In this document: piece after piece, positions 16,632 to 24,500 of the stretch | How the letters are laid out: each line of letters begins with the position of its first letter | Position numbering within the stretch: position 1 is the stretch's first letter | NCBI RefSeq assembly: GCF_016899755.1 | Contig: NZ_JACJJC010000016.1 | Coordinates: 1 to 43,698, forward strand | DNA from: Sutterella massiliensis | Lineage (GTDB): Bacteria > Pseudomonadota > Gammaproteobacteria > Burkholderiales > Burkholderiaceae_F | Length of the DNA stretch: 43,698 bases | Direction: 5' to 3' | Position numbers and translations under genes: made by a program | The notes under the pieces: model-generated | Told to the model about the DNA's origin: nothing | The model's database searches: none | Seen by the model: the letters and a program-made list of their open reading frames with translations, nothing else

Positions 16632-18293
16632 TTACGCCTTCGCTGGTTCGCGCAGCTTCAGCACGCAGTGGTACACGACGAGGAGCGCCAGAATGATGAG
16701 CGCAACGGCGATGATGAGCTGCAGACCGCCGACCATGAAGACGAACGTGCCGTTGGCGATGGTGCCGAAGATGCCGATGATGGCTTCAACGAGTGCAGTC
16801 ATCGTCACGCAGAACATGATCGTCATCGGCGCATAGAGCATCCAGCCCTTGCGGCCCGTGGCCTTCAGGAACACGGCAAGCCCAGTAAGAACAAGCGCCG
16901 AGAGAAGCTGATTGGCCGAGCCGAAGAGCGGCCAAACCGACATGTAGCCCGCCATGCAGATCGCATACCCCAAGAGCAGCGTGAGCACGGTCGAGAAGAC
17001 GGTGTTCGTGAAGAGCTTCTGCACGGCCGTCTTTTCTTCACCCGGACGCGGCATGAAGAGTTCCTGCAGCGACATGCGGCCGATGCGGGCGACGGCGTCG
17101 ACCGACGTCAACGCAAGCGCCGAAACGCACATCGTCAGGATGCAGGCGGAGATGTCGGCGGGAACACCGAAGAGTTCGGTTAGGAACCCGGCAACCGAGC
17201 CCGAGAAGAGCTGGAAGGGCGTGCCCTTCGGGAGAACGCCGTCGGTAGCGCCGGCGCAGACCACGACGAGCGCCACGACGCCGAGGATCACTTCAACGCA
17301 CATCGAGCCGTAGCCGACGAGGCGCATATCCTTTTCGTTCGAAACCATCTTCGAGGACGTGCCCGAGCTCACGAGCGAGTGGAAGCCCGACACAGCGCCG
17401 CAAGCGATCGTGACGAAAAGGATCGGGAAGAGGTCCATGTTGTTGACGGTGAAGCCCGTCACGGCCGGCATATTGAGCGTCGGGTTCTTGACGAAAACGC
17501 CCAAAACACCGCAGACGATCATGCCGATCAAAAGGAACATCGAGAGATAGTCGCGCGGCTGCTTCAGCGCCCACATGGGCATCACGGAAGCGGCAAAGAG
17601 GTATGCGAAGACGACGTAGCGCCACGTGACGGCATCGGCATACATCGGGAAAGCGATGCCGAGCGCAAGCATGGCGAGCATGAGGACGACGCCCACGACA
17701 AACTGCAGACCGGCCGAAGGCTTCACATACTTGAGGAAGAGCCCGAACACAACGGCGCCAACCATGTAGATCATCGAGATCGACGCGGCAGCGGCGTTCG
17801 GCATGATTTCGGCGCCCTCCTTCGTGAAGCCGTTGAAGGTATTGGCAACCATGTCGCAGAAAGCGGCAATCACGAGGAGCGTAAAGAGCCAGCAGAACAA
17901 GAGGAAGAGCTGACGACCCGTACGGCCGACATAGTCTTCAATGATCATGCCGATCGAGCGACCGCCGCTCTTCACGGACGCATAAAGCGCGGTGAAGTCC
18001 TGAACAGCACCGAAGAAGACGCCGCCCACAAGCATCCAGAGCAGCGCCGGGAGCCAGCCGAACATCGCGGCAATAATCGGACCGGTCACGGGGCCCGCAC
18101 CCGTAATCGACGTGAACTGATGCGCAAAAACGGTCCACTTGGAAGCGGGCGCATAGTCGCCGCCCTGATTCTCAACGGCCGGGGTCGGCTTGTTGGGATC
18201 GACCCCCCAGGTCTTTTCAAGCCAGCGGGCATACCCGAAGTAGCCGCAGGCCAAAGCGACCAGGGTGATCAACATGACTGTCAATCCATTCAT
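16632..18293 (-). CDS. cstA: CstA-family carbon-starvation / pyruvate or peptide transporter
   Basis: A 553-residue inner-membrane protein with many hydrophobic segments and the CstA signature near the N-terminus: FAHQFTSITGAGPVTGPIIA, followed by GGVFFGAVQDFTALYASVKS and the SIGMIIEDYVG motif. CstA and its relative BtsT import pyruvate or peptides by proton symport. At 553 residues it is the shorter form (E. coli CstA is about 700), lacking part of the C-terminal extension. The start at 18293 (MNGLTVML) has only a distant AGGA; a second Met six codons on is possible. It stands alone, ends at a terminator, and has a long GC-rich dyad in its upstream region. Confidence 0.9.
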   Translation of the reverse strand: MNGLTVMLITLVALACGYFGYARWLEKTWGVDPNKPTPAVENQGGDYAPASKWTVFAHQFTSITGAGPVTGPIIAAMFGWLPALLWMLVGGVFFGAVQDFTALYASVKSGGRSIGMIIEDYVGRTGRQLFLLFCWLFTLLVIAAFCDMVANTFNGFTKEGAEIMPNAAAASISMIYMVGAVVFGLFLKYVKPSAGLQFVVGVVLMLAMLALGIAFPMYADAVTWRYVVFAYLFAASVMPMWALKQPRDYLSMFLLIGMIVCGVLGVFVKNPTLNMPAVTGFTVNNMDLFPILFVTIACGAVSGFHSLVSSGTSSKMVSNEKDMRLVGYGSMCVEVILGVVALVVVCAGATDGVLPKGTPFQLFSGSVAGFLTELFGVPADISACILTMCVSALALTSVDAVARIGRMSLQELFMPRPGEEKTAVQKLFTNTVFSTVLTLLLGYAICMAGYMSVWPLFGSANQLLSALVLTGLAVFLKATGRKGWMLYAPMTIMFCVTMTALVEAIIGIFGTIANGTFVFMVGGLQLIIAVALIILALLVVYHCVLKLREPAKA

Positions 18294-18347
18294 TTGAGAA
18301 GCGTCCTAATAGTCTGAGATATTTGAGGTCTTTTTCTTGTTTGAGAG

Positions 18348-18385
18348 CGCCCCCTGCGCGCCGCGTGCACGCGCGCGAGAGGGCG
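18348..18385. promoter_or_regulatory. Long GC-rich dyad upstream of cstA
   Basis: The sequence between CGCCC (18348-18352) and GGGCG (18381-18385) is an imperfect inverted repeat of about 38 bases with CGCG blocks on both sides of a central TGCA. It lies 55-92 bases upstream of the cstA start, with no T-run on either side, so it is a leader hairpin or binding site rather than a terminator. The rest of the gap 18294-18623 is AT-rich without a recognised gene or clear promoter. Confidence 0.35.
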
Positions 18386-18623
18386 AATCACTCAAGCAAT
18401 GTATCTCAGCGAAACGCTTCGCACAATTAAGCAAAATTTCTAAGCCTGCAAATCGATATATTTGATTTTTATGGAATATCTATTTCAGAATGCATTTTTC
18501 TGCACGAACTAATTGCGTCTTTCTCCTGTTTGGGCAAAGTCGATAAGCTGATTGTCTTATGGTGTTTACTGTAGAAAGAACGGCCCGAATCAGCGAGGCG
18601 AAACGCGCTTTGCAATCGGGCGG

Positions 18624-19904
18624 TCAATCGATCGTCTTTTTGAGGCTCGCCAGAACCCCCGAAACGCCCCAAAAAACGATCACGAGCGCGACGAACGCAA
18701 AGGCCGGCATCCAGCTCGAAAAACCTTCAAAGAGCGCGCCGAAGAGAACGGGCCCGAAACCCGCCCCCAGGTACCCCACGCCCTGTGCGAGGCTCGAGAT
18801 GCCAAGCATCTGGCCGTCGCTTGCAGACTTCTTTGACATCAGGAGAAAGGCGACCGAGAGCATCGCCCCCTGCGAAGCACCCGCGAGAACGCTCCCGGGG
18901 AGCATCGCCCAAGCGTGCTCTGCACCCCAGATCCAGCCGGCCAGCCCGGCAAGGTAGGCCGCAGAAAGAAGCGTCACCGCGAGCGCATCGCTTTTAACGA
19001 GCGTCATGAAGCGCGCTGTGAATACGGAAGCCGGCAGCCCGCTCACGAGATACACGAAAAGCCACACGCCCGTCGTCTGTGCGCTCATCCCGAGCGAAGC
19101 CCAATAGGGCGGCAGCCACGCGCTCACCGTGTAGATCAAAAGCGACTGCAGCCCCATAACGCCCGTGAGCGCCCAGGCCATGGGCTTGCACGCAAGCGCG
19201 GCCAACGGTTCGCGTTCGACCTTTCTGGCGCTTGCGCCGGCTGCCGGGCGTTGTGCGCGCAGCACGTCGCCCACTTGCGAGAAGCCATACCAGAGGGCCG
19301 CTGCCGAGAACGAGAGCGCAGCCCAAAAGCCCATCGTCGCCGCCACCGTATCGAAGTACTCGGCAAAGGGCGCCGCCGTGAGACCGCCCACGGCCCCCGA
19401 AAGGCCGATCACACCCGTGTAGATCCCCATCATGGTGCCGAGCTTGTGCGGCCAATTCACCTTGACCACCACCGTCATGTAGACATTCAAAAGGGCAATG
19501 CCCGCCCCCACGAACACCGTCGCAGCGAGCATCGCGGGCCAATGCGCCATGAGCGAAGCCGCCGTGCGCAGCAGAGCACCCGCCGCGAGCACTGCAAGCG
19601 CGGCGCCGACGGCGCGCCGCAGCCCGAGCTTTTCGGCTATTTGCGGCGAAAAGAAAGAGAAAAAGCCGAAAGCGGCAATCGGAATGGCCGTGAGAATGCC
19701 GTAGTCGGCGTACGAAGCCCCGAATGTGGCGCGAATCGCCTCAGCGACGGGCCCGATCGAGGTGACGGGTCCGCGCATCATCAGTGTGGCAAAGAAGAAA
19801 ACAGCCGCAAAAAGAAGTGCTGCGCGCGCCGTATCGCCGCCCGCTCCTGCAGCAGCATCTGCGCTCTCTGTTGCCGTCCTCGCTTGCGCGTGCCGCGTCG
19901 CCAT
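18624..19904 (-). CDS. MFS transporter, CynX/NimT-like
   Basis: A 426-residue major facilitator with 12 predicted membrane segments. Motifs suggest the cyanate/nitroimidazole-transport-like (CynX/NimT) subgroup: MMRGPVTSIGPVAEAIRATF in the first periplasmic loop and LTAIPIAAFGFFSFFSPQIA after it, followed by an IAEKLGLRRAVG loop resembling the MFS motif A. A 20-residue Ala-rich hydrophilic tail precedes the first membrane helix. The start at 19904 has AAGGAG seven bases upstream. It is monocistronic, with no substrate-giving neighbour: cstA follows after 330 bases and the upstream lipoprotein gene is divergent. Substrate unknown. Confidence 0.82.
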   Translation of the reverse strand: MATRHAQARTATESADAAAGAGGDTARAALLFAAVFFFATLMMRGPVTSIGPVAEAIRATFGASYADYGILTAIPIAAFGFFSFFSPQIAEKLGLRRAVGAALAVLAAGALLRTAASLMAHWPAMLAATVFVGAGIALLNVYMTVVVKVNWPHKLGTMMGIYTGVIGLSGAVGGLTAAPFAEYFDTVAATMGFWAALSFSAAALWYGFSQVGDVLRAQRPAAGASARKVEREPLAALACKPMAWALTGVMGLQSLLIYTVSAWLPPYWASLGMSAQTTGVWLFVYLVSGLPASVFTARFMTLVKSDALAVTLLSAAYLAGLAGWIWGAEHAWAMLPGSVLAGASQGAMLSVAFLLMSKKSASDGQMLGISSLAQGVGYLGAGFGPVLFGALFEGFSSWMPAFAFVALVIVFWGVSGVLASLKKTID

Positions 19905-20263
19905 CCTTGCGCTCCTTTACGGTCTCCCGTTGTTATGAGTTCATGCCGACACGCTCGGTCAGCCGGAACCGAGGCGTCGCGCAACATTCTAGGCTGAGAA
20001 AGCGGCTCGCCTCGCTCGAGAGGCGGGCAAAGACGACGTTTGGCGCCGCGACCGACCGTTGCAAACGGTTGCAGTTCTTTGCACGACTGAACGCGCTAAC
20101 CGTGCGCGGCGTCCCAGAAGGTAGTATGTTCCCTATTAGAGAAGAGAGGACGATTGCCGCTTGATCGATGTGCGGCACCGTTCGCGACAATGCCCGCCCG
20201 TCCGATTTGCCCGCTCCGGGTACTGCAGCGCGGCAGGCATTCTGACAAACATAGGATCTACAG
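19905..20263. other. Divergent intergenic region
   Basis: 359 bases between the minus-strand MFS gene and the plus-strand lipoprotein gene. Visible: a short hairpin CGCCTC/GAGGCG (20008-20025) and a repeat-like patch with three TTGCA units (about 20060-20085). Promoters of both genes should lie here, but no convincing -35/-10 pair was found. Confidence 0.4.
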
Positions 20264-20791
20264 ATGCAGAAAAAATCCGCCCTCGCCCTTTTCAGCGCCG
20301 CTCTCGGCGCCCTCGTGCTTTCGGGCTGCGCCAACGACGGTACGGCCTATCGTGCGGACACCTACTCCGTCGGCCAAGTGAATCAGGTACAGGAAGTGCG
20401 GACGGTTGAAATCATCGCGATCAATCCCGCTCGAGTGGCCGTTCCCAACAGCGACAATCGCGAAACAGCTCGCGTCGCGGGCGCTCTGATCGGTGCAATT
20501 GCGGGTGCAGCTATCGGCAACCATAACAACCACAGCACAAGCTCGCGCGTGCTCGGCGGTCTCGCTGGCGGTGCCGTAGGCGGCATGGCGGGCGACGCCA
20601 TCGGCGGCGGCAACAGCACCTCCTACACCGACGGCGTGCAGCTCGTCTATCGCACGAGCGACGGCCGCATGTACCAGTCCTCGCAGGTCGGTCGTCCCTG
20701 CGAATTCAAGACCGGCACCGCCATCATCGTTCAGCCGCGTCCGAGCGAAACCCGCATTCAGCCGAACAACCCCTACGGCTGCGGCAAGTAA
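20264..20791 (+). CDS. Outer-membrane lipoprotein, glycine-zipper (SlyB/Pcp-like)
   Basis: A 175-residue lipoprotein: a 22-residue signal with lipobox LSGC places the lipidated Cys in the outer membrane (no Asp at +2; Ala-Asn follows). A glycine zipper runs from about residue 70 to 115 (ALIGAIAGAAIGN, then VLGGLAGGAVGGMAGDAIGG), the two-helix element of the SlyB/Pcp/17-kDa family that stabilises the envelope. The C-terminal part ends in two cysteines (VGRPCEFKTG and YGCGK) that could pair. The ATG has AGGA eight bases upstream. The next gene, a periplasmic coiled-coil protein, begins 47 bases on and is probably cotranscribed. Confidence 0.85.
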   Translation: MQKKSALALFSAALGALVLSGCANDGTAYRADTYSVGQVNQVQEVRTVEIIAINPARVAVPNSDNRETARVAGALIGAIAGAAIGNHNNHSTSSRVLGGLAGGAVGGMAGDAIGGGNSTSYTDGVQLVYRTSDGRMYQSSQVGRPCEFKTGTAIIVQPRPSETRIQPNNPYGCGK

Positions 20792-20838
20792 GCAGACTTT
20801 TCGGCCCGATCGAAACACATTTTTGAGGACATCCACGC

Positions 20839-21372
20839 ATGACGAAGCTTAATTTGAACGCCCTTTGCGCCGCGATGCTCTGCACGATCGCGGGCGCCGC
20901 AAGCGCGGCCTCCTCGACGGTGCCGCCCGCGACCGAAGACATCGGCCAGGCGGCGATTGACTACAACATCAGTGTTGTTCGCGACACGCAGATGCAGATC
21001 GAAGCGCAGGCTCGCGCGAAGGCTGAGGCAGAAGCGCAGCAGGCCGCCGAAGCCCAAAAGGCGCGTGAAGCGGCCGAAAACAAGGCGCGCGTCGAGCGCG
21101 CCAAGGCCGACCGCGTGCGTGCCGAGCAGAATCGCGCCGCCGCAAAGGCCAAGGCTGAAAAGGCCGCCAAGCTCGAGAAGTACGAAGACGAAGCGCGCCA
21201 GCTTGAGCTCGAGCTGCGCCGCCTGGACGTTGAAGCGCGCCGCGCCGAAGTCGAGTCGAGCGTTGCCGACCACAAGGCGAGCGCCGAACTGGCGCGCGAC
21301 CGCGCGCAGCTTGAACTCGAAAAGAAACGCGTCGAAATCGAACGTCTGAAAGCGCAGCCCGCTGCCGAATAA
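20839..21372 (+). CDS. Periplasmic coiled-coil protein, unknown function
   Basis: A 177-residue secreted protein: signal peptide MTKLNLNALCAAMLCTIAGA ending near the AAS-AAS site, then from about residue 45 to 172 one unbroken, highly charged Ala/Glu/Lys/Arg helix (ARAKAEAEAQQAAEAQKARE and similar) predicted to form a long coiled coil. Family not recognised; the composition resembles TolA-type helical domains, but there is no membrane anchor or TolA C-terminal domain. It follows the glycine-zipper lipoprotein by 47 bases with GAGGAC upstream of the ATG and is closed by a terminator, so the two may form one envelope unit. Confidence 0.75.
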   Translation: MTKLNLNALCAAMLCTIAGAASAASSTVPPATEDIGQAAIDYNISVVRDTQMQIEAQARAKAEAEAQQAAEAQKAREAAENKARVERAKADRVRAEQNRAAAKAKAEKAAKLEKYEDEARQLELELRRLDVEARRAEVESSVADHKASAELARDRAQLELEKKRVEIERLKAQPAAE

Positions 21373-21414
21373 AGCGGTCGAGGCTGCAGCACGGCTCTAG
21401 CCGCATTCTTAGGC

Positions 21415-21452
21415 AAACGCTCGAGATCCTCTCTGGGACTCGAGCGTTTTTC
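21415..21452 (+). terminator. Terminator of the lipoprotein/coiled-coil operon
   Basis: Perfect 11-bp stem AAACGCTCGAG/CTCGAGCGTTT (21415-21425 with 21439-21449), 13-base loop, running into TTTTTC. Confidence 0.85.
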
Positions 21453-21570
21453 TTGGGCGTTTCCGCCCAAAAAACCATTGTCTCGAATCGCAGGACATCA
21501 AACGCATGCCTGCCGAATGCGGACGACGGTGCAGCCAACAGCGTCCCGTCAGCCGCTACCGAAGCGTCGC

Positions 21571-24500
21571 TCAGAAGTCGAATCGATAGAGGAGATCGAG
21601 CGCTTGGTCGACACTCGAAACGGCTTCCAGATAAAGGCGCGGCATGAGTCGATAGCGCAGCGTAAGCGTTGCAAGCGAATCGAAAATTCCCACACCGTAC
21701 TTCACCTGCAGCCCCGGGAGTACGTAGCCGCTCACGACAACCTGTGAATTCTCGCCAACACCCGTTGTATCGAGACCGAGTCCTTTGATGCCGAGCGTGT
21801 CGCCGATTTCGCCTACGATGCCGTTTCCAGTCGTTGCGCCAAGCCCGATAAGCATGCTCGTCATGGCCGATGAACCGCCTTCGTCATCGCTGCCGAGTCC
21901 CTGTCCGCGAATCAGATAGCTGAGCGTCTCTGACTGCGATTTGGCAGGTTCAGAAAAGAGCGTCACCTTGGGATTGGAGGCCGTGCCGCCGACGCGGATG
22001 CCGGCAGTAACGCCGTCCTCGGTAACGTCGGGATTTCGGATGGCTTCAATGTCGAGCGACGGATTCTCAGCCGGACCATTGAAGAACACCGTCCCCTTCT
22101 GCACGATGAGGTCCTGCCCGTAGGCATGGAAGCGCCCGTACGGAATCGAGATCTGACCGTTGAGACCGAGCTTGTCGTCGTTCTGAACGATGTGGATACC
22201 CCCCTTGAGACCGGCCTTGAGACCGAAAGCGTCGATCGCCACACGCTCGCCCACGCGAACAAGAATGGCACTTTTCAGGGCAATGGGCGAGCCCGGCGTC
22301 GCAACGCGCTCCAGATTTTCGTCGAGAATCACCTCGTCCTTCGAAACGGAGGTACCCGAGGCCGGCAAGTCGCCCACGGTGATGTTCGCCCACGGGATAT
22401 CGACCGTGCCCGCCAATTCGATGAGCGCGGGCGTCGCAACGGCGTGCACGTCCGTCTCGACGTCGACCTCGATCATGGGCGGCATCGCAACGCGAATCTT
22501 GTCGCTCTTAACCGAGAGCTGCGCGCGCCAGTCGTTGAGGTCGCTCCAGGAGGCGTCGCCCGTGATGCGTACGTCGCCCGTGCCGGTCTTCAGTGCCGCT
22601 TCGAGTTCGGAGCGCTGGCCGGTGAAGCGCAAAAGCAAGTTGCTCGGCTTCATGTCGACAGGGAGGTACGTCGCATCAAACGACAGGTCGTCGAGCCGGA
22701 AGTCGCCGTAAAGCGCCGGCGCTTTGAGCGTGCCGCCCGCGCGCAGCGCCGCATTCATGCGGCCCTCGGCCGTTTCACCCTGCGCGAGGAACGGCTTCAG
22801 AAGCGAGGGCGTCACGTCTTCAATGCGCATCTCGCCGCCCAAACGGCGCTCGCCCATGAGGTCGTCCACGGTAAGGTCGGCCGTAAGAAGACCGTTGCCT
22901 TCGGGGCGCACTTCAAGCCCCGCCGACGCGCGGCCTTTTTCGAGCGCGGCGCGCAGGCGAAGACGTTCGAGCGTGAGCGGGAAGCGAATGCCTTGATAGC
23001 GGGTCTGCCCGTGAAGACCGTCTCCCTTGATCGAAACACGCACCTCGGGCAGCGCCTCGCGATCGAGGTCCCAGCGCATGTCCGCTTCGCCCGTCAGCGT
23101 GCCGCTCACGCGGTCGCGCTTACGCAGGTAAGGCTTGAGGATCGCCATATCGAGCTTCGTAAGCGAGAGCTTGGCCGAGCCTTTGCGCCCGAGCACCATC
23201 GGCTCGGGCACGCACACTTCGGCATGCTCGTTCGTCCAGCAGTGCTTGCCGACGCGAAGCGTCATTTCCGCAAAGCGGAAGTCGAGCGGAATATCGGTTT
23301 TCTGCGACCAGCCGCCCGCAGGGGTCGCGAAGTGCGTCCCCGTCAGCTTGCCCTTCCAGTCAAGCGTATTGCGGTTGAGGCCGCCCGAAAGCCCGACTTC
23401 GCCTTCCACGGGGCCGCCCTCGACCTTCAGACCGAGCTTCATGGCCGTTTCGCGCCCCGTCGTCGTGAAGGTCACGGCGTCGATAGAAGTCGTCCCAACA
23501 CGAATGCCCGTAACGTTCAGGCGAAGGCTCCCTTCGAGTTCCCCGGAAGCGATCGCGTCGGCGATGTGCTGCATCGTCTGCTCGGTCGTGAACACAGGCC
23601 GCTTTCTCGGCGGCATCGGGCCGCGCGCGCCCGAGGGCGCTGCAGCCGCCGTCGAAACATTCGGCGCGTCTTTCGCTGCCTCCCTATTGGACGCCGAAGC
23701 GGTCACCCCGGCAGCAGGCATCGCGAGCGGCTGCGAACGACGCAGTCGCCGTTCAACATGGTTTTTCACGTCCGCCTTGAGGCGAATGTCGTTCACCGAG
23801 AAAGTATCCTGCCAGCCGATGCCCTGCGCGCGCAGGTCGGCTGAAACGGCCGGCCGGAAAGCGCTCCCCGAGAGGCGCACGTAGCCCGAAGCCTTGCCTT
23901 TGAGGCCCGGAATCGTGTTGAGAAGCCCCGGTACGTCGACCTTGAGGTCGAGCGAAATGTTGCGCACGTCGTCGGCTTTGCCTTTGAGCTCGAGGTTGTT
24001 CTTCCCGAGCGTAAAGGAGAGCCCCGGAATCTCCGCGTGCCGGTCGCTGTCGGCGCTCGCCGCGCCCCGCAGTCGAATGAGGCCGCCCTGAATCAGCCCG
24101 TCGGCAGAGAGGTTCGAGAGTGCCACGCGCCAGCTGCCCGGGCGGTCAAGCAGACCGACCGTCCCTTCGGCGTTCGTCTTGACGTCGAGCGTCAGGGGGA
24201 GCTTGGGAAGAAGCTTCTTCGCGTCAACGCCTTCGACATTGGCTTGTGCATGCCAGGCGAGATTGCGAAGCCACTCGGCGTTGCCCGAGAGCGCTACGCG
24301 CCCGATTTCGGTCGTGACCGAGAGGTCCGAAATAGCGGCACGCGACGGCGTCCCGGCAGCCGCAAGCTTCAGATCCGCCGCAAGCGGCGCTTTGAGGCCG
24401 GCGCTCGGCATGTCGACCGTGGCTTTGCCCTGCATCGTCGCCTGCCAGGCCTTGACGCTGCCGCCCACGGCAAATTCGAACCCCTTGAGCTCGTAACGAG

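Noticed and set aside
22126..23844. A 572-residue open frame on the plus strand
   Set aside because: Antisense to tamB, basic and low-complexity, no start signals.
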